Notes under the pieces: generated by a model | The model's database searches: none | What the model was told of the DNA's origin: nothing | The model's input: the letters and a program-made list of their open reading frames with translations, nothing else | Shown: positions 1 to 12,534 of the stretch, one piece after another | How the letters are laid out: each line of letters opens with the position of its first letter | How positions within the stretch are numbered: position 1 is the first letter of the stretch | Assembly (NCBI RefSeq): GCF_013426205.1 | Contig: NC_089425.1 | Span: 3,472,001-3,536,000 of the forward strand | DNA: 64,000 bases | Direction: 5' to 3' | DNA from: Metarhizium brunneum | Taxonomy: Eukaryota; Ascomycota; Sordariomycetes; Hypocreales; Clavicipitaceae | Position numbers and translations under genes: made by a program

Positions 1-338
<338 letters not shown>

Positions 339-1512
339 GCTGTATAATCTTCAGACATAAGATAGCATCTGAAATAAGACTGTCCTGTTTGTTAAACCAT
401 GATGGAGTTGATCGTGCGCACGCAAACCCGTATTGATGCCAAGTGAGAGCATTACGGATGATGTTGGTTGTAGCCGCGGCTACAGTCGGTGTTTGCGTTG
501 AAACCGAAGGTGGAGGAAGTTCATAGGCTGCAACCTCGCTTGGCGATAACCGCACCTTCGAGGTCATCCAGTGACCACAAATCACAGCGGGCCTCGGGGC
601 CACTGGCTGCGAGACAATTACTGACATCAGGGCAGCACTCCAAGAACCTATGTGCACTTGCCAACCTCCTTCCGAGAAATAAGCTCTCTGATACTCCCGA
701 TATAGCACAATTGACAGAATGGCAGTTACCGGGATGCCGTGACCCAAGCCATCGAGCTCGCATTTCAGATCTCGCACCTTCCTCCGCCCTTGCCACCCCG
801 AGCTTCTCCAGAAACCAAGCATCTCCGCACGCAAACTTGTTCCCGAGTGCCGGGGTGCTTATCTTCTGCTGCCGCTCACGGGCAGACCGTGTCGGCCACT
901 GAGCCTCCAGACGCCCGAGCCAATCAGGGCCGCGGAGTAAAATTTCTGCTCCCGGTGCTTTATCGCGTTACAAAGACGAAATCACCTATATCGGGTTTAG
1001 TGTCACCCCAAACAGGAATAGTAAGCGACTGCGGCACTGTAAAAAAACTTGTCTGCACGCGTGCACACTCCGAAGTAGGCCGGGCGGAGGTTCAAGCCTC
1101 TCACATGTGTGGCACCTCAGGCAAATTTATCTACAGCCTCTTCGCCCCCCTGCAAATCCGGACTTTTCTTCTCCTGAAGGAAAAAAACCTCGTCTTATCA
1201 ACGTTCAGCAATCAGTCATCACACGGTTTGTTCGCCCCTTTGGTTTGGCACATCTACGACCGTGAGCGTTGCTTTTTTCTCTTTTTGTTCGGCGAGTCGT
1301 CCTTTCTTTTCTTTCGGCATAGATTTAATTGTCTCGAGACGACTACGCGTATCAGATTGAGTCACAAGCTTGGCGCCATCAACAATCGGATCGGACTCGC
1401 GCACAATTAGTTCACAACCAGCCTACAGAAGACTTCTTAGACTTGCGATAAAGACTCTTTTCTCCCTAACGGGACACTAGCACTCGAACGCTACCACATA
1501 CACCATTCCACA
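339..1512. other. Intergenic region, 5' flank of the Ups/PRELI gene
   Basis: This 1.2 kb gap separates two plus-strand genes. The open frames in it have no recognisable domain. The last 300 bases are rich in T and CT runs (for example around 1272-1320), as expected for a fungal promoter and leader. I see no RNA gene or repeat here. Confidence 0.6.
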
Positions 1513-2073
1513 ATGAAGGTCTTCTCCAACGCCGTCACCTACAACTACTCCTGGGACGAAGTATCAACCGCCAACTGGCGGAAGTACGGCCCATGGAACA
1601 ACAAGTCGGAGCACGTCATCGCCGTGGACACGCTCTCCCGCACCGTCGATCCCGAGACGGGCATCCTCCGCACCGAACGCCTCATCACCTGCAAGCAGTC
1701 GGCGCCTGACTGGCTCAAGACCCTGATGGGCAACTCGATGGACGTGAGCTACGTCTTCGAGGCGTCCTACGTCGACCCGGCCCGCAAGACCCTCACCATG
1801 GTCAGCCAGAACCTGACGTGGAGCAACCTCGTCAACGTCCAGGAGGAAGTCACCTACACCCCCCTCGGCAACCACCAGACGCAATTCCAGCAGTCGGCGC
1901 GCGTCACCGCCCTCTGCGGCGGCTGGCAGCGAATCAAGAACAGCATCGAAGACACCCTCGTGACGCGCTTCAAAGAAAACGCCGTCAAGGGCCGCGAGGG
2001 ATTCGAGCGCGTCCTGGAAATGAGCCGCATCGTCTTCGCCGAGGAGAAGGCCCGCCAGCGAGCCCTCCTGTAA
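1513..2073 (+). CDS. PRELI/MSF1-domain mitochondrial lipid-transfer protein, Ups2/Ups3 type
   Basis: This is a single-exon gene of 186 aa. The whole protein is a PRELI/MSF1 domain, starting MKVFSNAVTYNYSWDEVSTA and containing HVIAVDTLSR near residues 36-45 and TERLITCKQ near 55-63. The pattern is closer to the yeast Ups2/Ups3 branch (MKLFQN..., HVIAVDVL, TERLIT) than to Ups1. Members of this family work with Mdm35 in the mitochondrial intermembrane space and shuttle phosphatidylserine or phosphatidic acid between membranes. That role is family knowledge. There is no N-terminal presequence, which fits the family. The ATG at 1513 follows CACA, a good fungal start context. The family is clear; the choice between Ups2/3-like substrates is less so. 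Confidence 0.9.
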   Translation: MKVFSNAVTYNYSWDEVSTANWRKYGPWNNKSEHVIAVDTLSRTVDPETGILRTERLITCKQSAPDWLKTLMGNSMDVSYVFEASYVDPARKTLTMVSQNLTWSNLVNVQEEVTYTPLGNHQTQFQQSARVTALCGGWQRIKNSIEDTLVTRFKENAVKGREGFERVLEMSRIVFAEEKARQRALL

Positions 2074-3113
2074 CCCGCAATCAAATTCCCCCTCGACCGC
2101 TTCACGACCCGCTCATCTTCCGTGTACAATGATCTCTCCGCACTAGCGTACGAAAATCTTTTTTAGAATCGGGGGCCCTTTTCATTTGTTGACGGACGAA
2201 AAAAAATCTTTGGAAATGGCGTTTTATAATAGCTCTGCCGAGAACACGACCAAAACAGGAGAGAGCTATACTTTTTGCAGCATTTTTCAGCACCGGCGTT
2301 AGGGAGGCTTATACAATGGGTTTTGTGGTTTTGTTTCACTTTGACGTCTTGATGTGGTTTATAATACCCGAGCATAGAGGTTCGCGAGAAGCGCGGGTAA
2401 TGATAGAAGAATAGATTCCCTTCCTTCGGGAGCCTTCTACAACTAACTGGGTTTGCACTCTGAAACAGCCTTGTGAACCAATCATCTTTTGAAAACGAAA
2501 CCCACCGACTTGATGCGTGATCCAAGGAGATGCGCAACCACCTCATGCAAATATATTTGCTAATCCCAATTACAAACACTGCGATTCGCATGACTGTCCG
2601 TTATCATTAATTTGCATTTTGGGACCGAATTTTCTCGATAGCCCCTTCATGCAACAACCCGTATCACCCCCACTATAAGCGGAGGTCTCGGTCTGCCAAG
2701 GCCCAAGGGACCGTGGGAAAGCGTGCGTAGATAAGCAGTGGGCCGGATTGCAGGGCATACAATACATTAGACAACGCTCCGGGATGGGTCATGACGACCG
2801 TTGTAAAATCTCTGACTGTGGTTTGGATTGGACTTGGCGGAAGGGACATCGTTCGCTGTACTGTTTTTGTAGCTAAGGATCCGAGGGTGGAATCTTGTGT
2901 ATATCGAAATGATGGATGTGACTTGAGACATGTCAGCGGCACCCGTCGATGCATCCTCTTTTAGACACGGCATGGTAGACTTCACTGGAAAAATGGCAAC
3001 GATGTAAGAGTCGTTAAAACGAAAAACTTCTGGTATCTACCTCTGTGTGATCATGCCAAGTCATAACTAACCCATGTGCGTGCATCCAATACATAGACCC
3101 TCGCAATTTCCAT
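2074..3113. other. Intergenic region between convergent genes
   Basis: This 1.0 kb gap lies between the 3' end of the Ups/PRELI gene and the 3' end of the amino acid permease on the opposite strand. It contains A/T runs near 2160-2210 but no recognisable gene, repeat or RNA. Confidence 0.55.
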
Positions 3114-4937
3114 CTAAAACAGCCATGATACATAGCGGTTATAAAATTTGGACCATCCGGTGCTGGCGGCAATCTTCTCCTTTTGAAGATCCAAGAAGTC
3201 GCTCTCCTCCTGGTCAACAATGTCCTTTCCAGCGTAAAAGTCGGCCTCGTGCGCCCCTACTCCCCGGCTCTTGGTTACCATCATGTGTCCAAATAGAAGA
3301 ATCAGGTAAAGAGGGACACCTAGATAACCCGTGATAAAGTTTTGATAATCGAAGGTTATGCCGTCATGGTGAATAAAGACATCGAAATTCTTGGTGAGGA
3401 GGATAAGGATGCAGAAGAAAAGAGCAATGTAGGTCCCAATGAGACCTTGAGGGGCGACATAAGGCATAACGCTGTCAGAAATGTTTTGTGCGCGACGAGC
3501 CTTTAGAAAGTAGATATAAGTGACCAAGAGAGAGATCCAAGACAGGAGGCCAAAGATGGTAGTCAGATTCACAAAGTATCCAAAGACTTTTTTAGAGTCA
3601 TCGGAAACAACCATGAAGGCCAAGCAAGCAAACGCGGTACCGACAGCGAGGGCATACACGGGAACACCCCGGCTGTCAGTGCGACGGAAGATGGCGGGAG
3701 CAGAGCGATCACTGGCAAGGCCGTACAGGGTTCGGCTTGCAATGTAAAGATCCGAGTTGGCGGCAGAGAAGACGAAGACGCAAATGCAAGCATTGATAAT
3801 ATGAGGCAAGCCGGAGACACCGGCGATAGTGGCGGCGACGACGAAAGGACTGGCGCTGGCTCCGGTCGTCTGCTTGTTGGCAAATGCGAGCTTCTCGTGG
3901 TTGTAAGGAACAATCATGCCCACGAGTAGAACGCTGAGGCAGTAAAAGAACAAGATACGGTAGAAGGTAAGCTTAATAGCCTTGGGAATGGATCGACGCG
4001 GGTTCTGGGCTTCGGCGGCAGTTACACCGACGAGCTCAGTTCCAAGATAGGCAAAGGTAGCGTTGACCATGACGGACCAAAATCCCAAGAATTTTCCCAG
4101 GGCACCATAAGGACCAGATTTGTATAGCTGCGCAAAAGCGCCAGGGTCGTTCCAATACCTGAAGCCGGTGGCATCATGGTTCGGCCCGCCGCCGCAGGCA
4201 ATGATGAGAGCAAAAAGAATAATGCCAATCACCACGATAACCTTGAACGAGGACAGCCAGAATTCAAACTCGCCGAAGAATTTGATTCCTCCAAAGTAGT
4301 TGATACAGACAATGGCAACGAGGAAAATGGCGACAAAGACACCTGGATTAACCCTCTCGCGAGGTACCCAGAAAGAAATGACGAGTGAAGCGGCCGTAAG
4401 CTGATTCGGAGTCACAATAATGTACTTCATCCAGTAGCTATTGAGGGTTCGCGTCAGTGTATGTGGGCCAATCGACTTTAAGATGCTAATAAGGGAGCGA
4501 AGAGTAACGGGCCAAAGCGAAGGAGAGCCAACTTACCACCATCCAAGCGCGAAACCAAGAGAAGGGTGACAGTACCGGGTGGCATAGCCGGTGAAACCAG
4601 AACTCAAGGGCAACCAGGCAGCCATTTCACCAAGACCGGCCATTACCATGAAGACGAGCAAGCCGACAAAGGTATACGAAATGAAGAGAGACCCAGGCCC
4701 GGCCTGGGCAAGAGCCTTACCAGTTCCGACAATGAGACCAGTTCCCAGAGCACCACCAATGGCAATCATGGTGATGTGACGAGCCTTGAGTCCCTTGTGA
4801 AGCATGGTCTCGGGCGACGTCTCCAAACCACGAATCTCGACATTGTCATACTGGTTGTGCCGAATGCTTGCCTTCTCAGGATCGCTCCCATTGCCATCAC
4901 CCTTGCCCGGACGGGCATAAATACCCTCGGAATTCAT
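3114..4937 (-). CDS. Dip5-type amino acid permease (YAT family)
   Basis: Two exons on the minus strand, 4937-4537 and 4437-3114, are separated by a 99-nt intron (GTAAGT...TAG). They encode 574 aa. The junction restores GWCYWMKYIIVTPNQ, a conserved family segment. After a hydrophilic N-terminus of about 70 residues comes GLKARHITMIAIGGALGTG, the first transmembrane helix signature of fungal amino acid permeases. About twelve hydrophobic helices follow, then a cytosolic tail ending SWLF. The FGEFEFWLSS stretch and the GGGPNHDATGFRYW loop match the Dip5 (dicarboxylic amino acid permease) group, proton symporters for glutamate and aspartate at the plasma membrane. Substrate is inferred from the subgroup. 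The first in-frame ATG of the track lies further upstream; 4937 was chosen because it begins the conserved-looking tail MNSEGIYARPG. Confidence 0.9.
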
Positions 4938-7900
4938 GACGACGGTTGGGCCGCGTATCGATGCGTGGCAAAGGGTGGAATGGAGAAGGGTTCCAAGGAC
5001 TGGCAACTGCGACGTTGAAGAGAGAATCAAATATGTGAACAGGTGCAGAAAGAAAGAAGTCGCGTGACGAGGGGAAACTTGAGCAGTCCTTGGTAGCTCC
5101 TGCCGAAGAAAGTTCTGTGCTCAGCAGACGCAGTGCAAGGATCTCGGTGAGGCTAACGAACGAGGAAGGTATCGTTTCTTATTGCTGATAACCTCGACGG
5201 ACCTAGACAGTGCGGCTGAAGGGGCTAATCAGCAAGGCTCACAACGACTGATGCAATCCTGTCCTTGTGCAGGCACAAAGTCCATGGAGCACCTCGCTAG
5301 AAGACTTTGGGGTGGCGCTCCTTGATGATTGGGGAGGCCATCCGTCTTCTTGTATATTTATGTATACTCGGTCGCCCATTCGAGCCCTCCTCTTCCTATC
5401 ACGATACACACAATTGGCCATGTTGGCCAAGATGAACCCCGGACTCTAACCCACAAGTCGTGGAGACAAGTCCTTGAATTGCCAACATGTTCACCCCAGG
5501 TCAGCACAGAGCTGGTTGGCAGAACGAGGTCTGGAAAGGTCCGGTCGAAGGCTGACCAGGGTCGGACGAAACCAAGCAACCCTGGGTGGCGTAGTCGTGG
5601 TGTGAGTGGAGAGGTCATTAGGCCCTCCATCTCGGGGAGGCTTGTTTTGTCGACAGATCCCCCAACAGCCAAGGCCACGCCGCACGCAACCTTGAACGTT
5701 CTTTACCCACGGCGGAATTTTCGACGAGGCCTGGGCAAACGAGGCTTGTTGCCAAAGTCGGCTTTTCTTTTTCGTAATAGGGGGCCTAGTGACATGAAGA
5801 TGTAGGTGAACCAAGCATCCATCAGCCTCGGATTGGGGGCAAGCTTCTCCGCAATTGTCATCAACGGGCCATCATCCTTGCTGCTTGCTGACGAGCCGAA
5901 ATGGATGGCCAAAACGTGGGCCGATTGCAGACATATGGGTCAGTGCAACACTTTTGCTTGCGGAGGTGGGCTGAATCTTGGACTTTATTCTTGCCGTCGC
6001 AGCCCAGCTATTATGGGAGAGACATTGACAACATGCCGCCAAGACAATGTATGTAGGCATGTATCCAACGCATGAACAAACTCGAATGGATACTAACTTC
6101 AAGTAGTTGCGCGACATGCAATAAACCGTTGGTGAGATCCTTTGTCTTCTGCTGTCTGGCCACAGCCCTGTTGGCGGCGATCCCACATCAGCCACTGCCA
6201 ACCACCGCCGATTTATTTCTCTTCTCAAACGGACTGCTCAATCTGGGCATACTGCGCGAGTTTTCGCGAACGCTACGATTCTGTCCGATGATTTGTGCTG
6301 AACACGAGTCGTTCCTCTACGCCATCCCAGTCTGATCCCCAAACCCCACAACGCGATGAAGCAGTTCTAGAAGACCAAGTGGAGGGCCAAGAAAAAGCTC
6401 GAGATAAGGCGCAATTCAAGTTTTTACCACCAAGGGTCTTTGACCCCACAGCGCGGAGTGCTGTTGATAGTGCAGAGGTTTTGTTGCAGTAGCATTGGCT
6501 GATGCATATCGTGGTCCTCCACAGTGCCAGTGGTTGAGAGGATGCTACTACTCAAAAACCATACTCACCGCGCGCCTCGGTGAAGCCATCTTGGTCCCAG
6601 GATCCAGGTTCCCCAGTCCCATAACTTCTTATCGCGGGGGGCCAGGGGGCCAAGCGCAGGAAAACAGCATCTGGAGCCGGTGGAGAAGAGCACAACAGCC
6701 AGACACTCCTGCTAACCTCCCAAATGAGAGGCTTGGCAAAAGCTGGTATGGAAATGCGCGTTGGACAAGCTGGATGGCGAAGGTATGTACAGTATGCCAT
6801 GCACGGAAACGGCTGCTAACCACAGCAGGAATGTCAGCCAACCTGGTAAAGGCTGACTGTGATCGCGACAGTGAAGATTTGCGGCCACAAGCCACTTCTG
6901 CTGCTACACCCATGTTGGTCAAGGTTGAGGATAAGCTTGTCCAGCCAGACGCACTGGTGCGGCGTGTGCTAGTATCAAATGGCGCAGCTGGGTTGTTTCC
7001 TGGTGGATTGGTGGCGGATAAATGCGACTCGCGCGGCGTCTCCGGCAGTCACCGCGAATAGTCGTCGAATCGTCGCCAGCATTGACCTAAAAGGCCTTCT
7101 CACCGTCTGAGACGGTCTGACTGTGAGACATCGATATTGCGTGGCGCGTGGGAAATGCTCAGAGATGCACTGCTCCGGCCTGCAAAGGCTCCATCGCAAC
7201 CATCAAGCTGATGCATTTTTGAGCCACGATGCACAATCGTTCCTGATTCAGCCTCAGGAGAAAGATGGCAAGATCTTGAAGGCGCCCTTCAGCGCAACCA
7301 CCCGCCTTGGCGAGGCTCTCTGCCAATATTTCCCAGAGCCAAGCTCAGCCATAGGAGAAGTGGCGTAATCAAGCGCACCTCTGATATAGCCAAGAGTCAC
7401 TTGGGGAAAATTGTTCTATTCTGTCAACGGTTCTTCTAGAAACGACCAGGAAGCCACCCGAAAGGCCAAATACACCCGACGGGACATGCCCCCTCTGTGT
7501 CGCACCCTGCACGCCAACCAACATACATATGTACATCCAGGAAACTCAACATCCGTATGCGGCGTTTTGACCTCGTGATTCTCTGTGTCAAGTGAAATTG
7601 CCGCCAGCGAAACAAAAAGGACCCCTGGATGCCGAGACCCAAAGTCAGTGCTGCCAAGTATCTGGATATGTATTAGTGGGAGGGCCTATGTAAATGGCTC
7701 ATGTGAACTCTCAACTGCCAGCAAGGTTATCCATGTGCCAAGTCGTTGCACCTCTGAGCAATTTCAACAGGGGCTTGGGGAATATGCAGAAGCTCCCTAA
7801 TTGGGGCATTGTGAGGAATCTAGCGCCGACCATGAGGGGGTCATCATAACATGTACTCTTTGACGCTCCCCACGTCGTTTTGATACACATTTCGCTGTTA

Positions 7901-8992
7901 ATATCGTGGGCTGACTGGCGGTGTAGCAACTTGTCGTGAAACTCGAAATTAGGGCAGGGGGGAGGTTTGATGTATATGAAGCAAAGATTTGCTACTTCCC
8001 TATCCGCGTCTTAGAGACAGTCGTGTATTCAAATTCTCAAACGCGCTCGCCCAGCTTTGTCGTTTCGTCTAGGTGCTTACGGAGTACTGTCGGAAGCATT
8101 CGGGAACAGGGCCAGATATGTACGGTGCAAGTCATCGTATCGGATGGCTTGTTCCGCTCTGTTTTTTGCTCCACAGTGTATTTGCAGGGAGTACTATCCC
8201 ATTGAGTGTGCGAAGGTGCAGGTTATGTAGCGCGCCCACTTTCCTGCGATACATTCCGATACTTTTATTATTAGATTTAATCATAGTATAATAATATATC
8301 TTTATGTATATTTAAAGATACCTAGTACTTATATTCCTATATTCTTTATTAAGAAAAATAAGTATCTTTTAATATTTAGCTTCTTATTGGCCCCCATCCC
8401 GGTCCGCCACAAAAGCTGCACCTTCACGCACTCAATGGCATGAGGCATACCCTCGGCGCAGTTGACGAAATTCATGAAGCCTTGGTGGCTCTCCTATCAT
8501 GAGCAGGGGAGAATGTAATATCCGAACAACAGCTTCGTGGAATGCTACAGACGTAGCACTAATCAGGAGAGTTCCCAACATGGGTAAACAGTAAAAGTAA
8601 TCCTTGGAATTGTTTGCTCAAATATTATTTGAAAACTGGCGAATTTGGAAAGACGGATAGCTTGATCGCGGAGCATTGCGCAGTAATACTAACGGACACA
8701 GGCGTACGGGAACAGAGGTAGAAGCAAGTGATGGCATCTACTCGCATTACGCAGACATCTTGCCGATGACCAGCCTTTCGTTGCGCGGGGGGAACCTGAC
8801 TGCGCCGTGGCGTATTTCGTGTTCAATGCTTACGGAGTCATCTCGCAACTTCATGGTCGACTACAAGCCATAAGCATTTCACACAATGGCCCTCTCGACA
8901 TCGTCTTGTGCTCATGTATCACCAGAAAAACCACATAGTTACCGTACACCAACTTCGCCGCCAAGCATACCGACAGAGGGGACGAACTCTCA
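4938..8992. other. Long gene-poor region (about 4 kb)
   Basis: No coding region is supported here. Open frames up to 188 codons exist (for example around 5330-5800 and 6495-7061) but overlap one another on both strands and show no domain or conserved motif. The first 300 bases are the permease promoter. A small inverted-repeat element lies at 8199-8438 and is listed separately. A half-site of the GTACGGAGTAC palindrome lies near 8078-8088. The rest looks like decayed or non-coding accessory sequence. Confidence 0.5.
8199..8438. mobile_element. MITE-like element, copy A
   Basis: The ends form an imperfect inverted repeat. The left end begins CCATTGAGTGTGCGAAGGTG and the right end, read in reverse, begins CCATTGAGTGCGTGAAGGTG. 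Similarity continues for about 30-35 bases. The core (about 8260-8390) is very AT-rich and contains an internal inverted pair, AAAGATAC...ACTTAT against ATAAGTATCTTTT. No coding capacity is present. The size (240 bp), terminal repeats and AT core fit a miniature inverted-repeat transposable element. A related copy lies at 47097-47357. I could not define a target-site duplication. Confidence 0.7.
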
Positions 8993-10500
8993 ATGGCACA
9001 TCAAGCTACGCAACATCCATCAAGCTCACAATGGATCATCCGGAAACTAGCAGACATGTACATCCTTTCCCCTTTCCCCAAGGTATATAAATCACCAGAC
9101 TCTAATCTCTTCCCAGAGAGCTATATCACACGGCAACCCATCTCCTAGGCCAATACGTCGGCACAGTCCTCGGCGTGACATACATCATCCCCTCCCCCCA
9201 GCCCCAAGCAAGATTCGAGGCAGCCATCGCACAAACAATCCTACAACACCCCATTCTGCAAGTCGCCATCACCGGAGAAGACTCGCCAGACCCTTCATTC
9301 GTGCAGTTGTCATCAGTCAATCTCCGCCATCACATTACGTGGAGGCGCCCTCTGGCCTCGAGCAAGGAACAACTCCTGCAAGAGCAACTAGACACAAAGT
9401 TCACGCAGCTAGATACCACCCCAGGATGGCGAATCGTCATCCTAGCCCAGCAGGAAGACACTCTCGACGTCCTGTTCGCCTGGAACCACGCCATATGCGA
9501 CGGAATCAGCGGCAAAGCCTTCCACGAATCGCTCCTGGCTCACCTCAACTCCGCGACCCCCAGCCTCGCAGACTTCCACGACGGCACGCTGAATCTCCCA
9601 CCCATCCGCGCCTTTCCACCGCCCGCCACGAGCGCCAAATTCCCCCTCGGCCCGCGCTTCCTCATCACCGCCCTCTGGGACGAGTACAAGCCCCCGGCGT
9701 TTGCGCATCCCGCTCGCTGGGCACCGGTCCGCCCCTCCCCTTACAAGACGGCCCTCCGAAGCGTCACGCTCGCCGCCGGCCCCCTCCAAGGCGTCTTGTC
9801 GGCGTGCAGGAACCACGGGACCACGCTGACGGGGCTATTGCACGCCCTTGCGCTGGTGTCCTTGGCGACGTGTGTCCCGCCGCGGGAGGCAGCTGGGTTC
9901 CGGTCCGAGACGGCCCTGGACATGCGGCGCTTCGTTCGGGGCGCGGGCGCTGCTCTCGCCATGGGGAACCTGTGTTCGTCTACGCACCACTGCTTTGGTG
10001 GGAGGGCGACATCGCGCCTGCGGGAACGTATTAAGCGCGCGGGGGGTAGTTCTGGCCGGAGGAAGGCGATGCTGGCGGAGGCGGTGTGGACTGTGGCGCG
10101 GCAAGTCCGCCGAGAGATACAGACGGCGCTGGACAAGGGCACGAGGGATAATATTCTGGGGTTGATGAGGTTTGTCAAAGATTGGAGGCGGCAGATGGCG
10201 ACGTACGTCGGCAAGCCCCGTATGATCGGGTGGGCTGTGACCAATCTGGGTGTTTTGGACGGGGAACCGGTTCGGGACGAAGAGAGAACATGTGCCGGAG
10301 AACGCTGGCGGGTTGGGGAAGCTAGATTCAGCTTGAGTGCGCAGGCGTCCGGGGCGGCGATCAGCATCTCTGTTATTTCGGTCAAGGGGGCGTCGTTGTG
10401 CATGGATGTTAGTTGGCAGGATGGACTGGTTGATGCACTCATCGTGGAGAAACTAGTCACTGATCTTGGGGAGTGGTTGGAATATCTGGCTACGGTGTGA
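8993..10500 (+). CDS. Alcohol acetyltransferase/condensation-like acyltransferase
   Basis: Two exons, 8993-9057 and 9117-10500, are joined across a 59-nt intron (GTACAT, branch-like TCTAAT, CCCAG), giving 482 aa. Splicing at this site restores IRKLADIELYHTATHLLGQY, which fits the N-terminal pattern of fungal AATase-type acyltransferases (an R-x-L..E...TA.H.LG.Y arrangement). The catalytic HxxxDG motif is present as HAICDG at residues 146-151. The C-terminal half has the family-like segments VTNLGVLDGEP and a Trp-rich end (VSWQDGLVDALIVE). These enzymes transfer acyl groups from CoA or carrier thioesters to alcohols or amines. The substrate here cannot be told. No other secondary-metabolism gene is nearby. 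A poly(A)-like AATAATAAAA follows the stop. The coding part is much more GC-rich than its flanks. Confidence 0.75.
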
Positions 10501-10664
10501 ATATGTCTTATTGGACATTGGGTATTGAATAATAAAATACTACACGTCGCTTGAATGGAAAACATGCACGCTGACCCAATTCGTGCTCCAAGACTTTTTG
10601 TCCATATACTCCGTTTTTTTTTTCTTTTTTTTAAAAAGATGGCCCTTGCACCATGATGGAATGC

Positions 10665-12534
10665 TCAGTTTGATACTCGGAGGTAATATGTGCCATTTTC
10701 TTCCCGAACGTATCTTATCGTCGCCGACTTGGGAAATAACTTGGCGATTTCCCTCTCGTTGGCCATGACGGCTCGGTAGCTCAAATCATACATGGTAGAC
10801 CGCAAGAGCGCAGCCTCGCCGAAGTGGCTATGATCTCGGACCATGACCCGGTTTGACAGGGCTATAGAGATGAGAGCGAACAGCAGCTGCAGGCCCATGA
10901 TTAAACCCAGAATAAGGTGCACATAGGCCCAATTGTTGATATCGAGCGTGATGCCCTGGACAGGCAGGCGCCCCGTCGCCTTGATGTTAGTGTTGGCTTG
11001 GGTGGTGGTCCATATGACACCGGACGCGAAAATGCTCGTGATGACCCCCATGAGGACCGTGTCGCCGCCGGCGGGAGACCCGTATAGCGATTCGGCAGGG
11101 TAGCTTTGAAACTGGATGTGGTTGGAGAGATTTGTGCCCATGGATGCTCCGTAACCTTGCAGAGCAATTGCTGCGGGGGCCATTAGCTTGATGTTATCCC
11201 CGAGTTGATGCACCCCGAGGACAGCATTGACAACTGGGCCTACAGAAATATTGCATTTGTAGAACCAAGGGTTGGTGTTGGATGCTTCAAAGGCAGAGAC
11301 AACACTCCATCCGACATGCTGGTCATTTGCTGGATCGACAACAAAGGTCGTTTGGTCAGGGCCATTCTTTGTAGGCAATGTAAACGATGTCGTGTTTACG
11401 TCGGCAATGGTTATATTGTCAAAGTCGCCATTTCCTCCTCGCGTAACTCTGAAAGCTTGGCATTTCGAGGTAGTTGATATCGAGCGATTGGTCGCTGCCA
11501 TGAAGTAGTATGATAAATTTTCTGGTGTTGATTCATAAAACGTAGAGTAGCATGCCGTCGTGTTGTCGCATGCGATGGCGATAGTATCCGGGTTATACAG
11601 CGTGCCGGGCGTTGGTGGACTGAACTGAACAGGATAGTTGACGCCGCTCGCCAGGGCAGACATTCCGTAACTATTGACCCAGGGCTATATTAGTGGCCGT
11701 TGCATTATTACAAAAGGTTGCGCGGTTGGTGAATCCTACGCACTTGTTTGCTGTGAATCGGAGCGCATTCAGAGCCTGCAATTGTGACGGTGTCTGCTGC
11801 TGCTGGGACAAGACCCTATTTGTCTGAATGCTGGTCAAGTCGGGGATAGACACGATGCCGTTGACCATGGGCACAATCTTATCGGCGCCATTCACATTGT
11901 ATGTCAAACCCAGACATGCGAGTCCAATTTGCGCGGCCTCGCAACCCAAGTTAGCATGAGTTTCATTGATCAATGCATGCCAAGTTCCTTCTAGGTGGCT
12001 TACCACATTGATGAGTACCCAAACGACGACATAAAAGCGAAGAGTGTATCGTTCAGAGAGGTGCAATAACCGAACCATACGGCTGATATTCTCGCCCTGT
12101 AGAATGAGGTCAACCTAGGTAACGTTAGATATACTTTTCTCCCGACAGGCAGTCATAGTAAGGTTTGTTAGGGTCCCGACCTCTCGTGGTCTCCATTCGT
12201 TTAAGCTCAACACCCACCATCGCAAGGTGGCCACCATGTGTTTCAGCGAACTGGCCAAGTTCAAACTCAGAAGGATAGACAAGCCAACAATAAGCGCGTT
12301 GAAGTCCTTTTTCCTGTTTTTAGGCATGGTCATATTGGTCGAATACCGCCATAGCACAGCATATATGGCCGCGCAGAGAACCAGTGTCATGAGCCATCGA
12401 GACAAGCAAGCGCCTAGCAATCCCCGTAGCTGCCGGCCTTTATGGAGTCGCTCATACGTGAGGCTGTTGACTCGAGATGACAAACGATAAGACTTGGTAG
12501 TCGTATCTGAGGACTTCTCCTTGAGTGAACCCAT
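10665..12534 (-). CDS. Orphan multi-pass membrane protein with glycosylated loop
   Basis: Three exons on the minus strand, 12534-12181, 12114-11740 and 11684-10665, keep phase and encode 582 aa. The second intron (GTAGGA...ACTAATATAG) is needed to remove an in-frame TAG. I do not recognise a domain. Hydrophobic segments lie near residues 40-62 (LLGACLSRWLMTLVLCAAIY), 75-95, 140-155 and near 500-520 (LILGLIMGLQLLFALISIAL). Between the third and fourth is a domain of about 350 residues with many N-x-S/T sites and several cysteines (CDNTTACYSTF), likely outside the cytoplasm. The C-terminus is a short cytosolic tail ending LRVSN. This layout resembles fungal-specific membrane proteins of unknown function. 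The gene converges on the acyltransferase, with only 164 bp between stops. Confidence 0.7.

Noticed and set aside
739..1410. Plus-strand open frame of 223 codons before the Ups/PRELI gene
   Set aside because: Composition is that of a CT-rich leader, with no domain; it overlaps other frames of similar length.
9083..9120. Alternative 36-38 nt intron (GTATAT donor) for the acyltransferase start
   Set aside because: Too short for a fungal intron and gives a poorer N-terminal match than the 59-nt intron 9058-9116.
8993..12534. Secondary-metabolite gene cluster around the acyltransferase
   Set aside because: No synthase, P450, oxidoreductase or pathway regulator lies within several kilobases.
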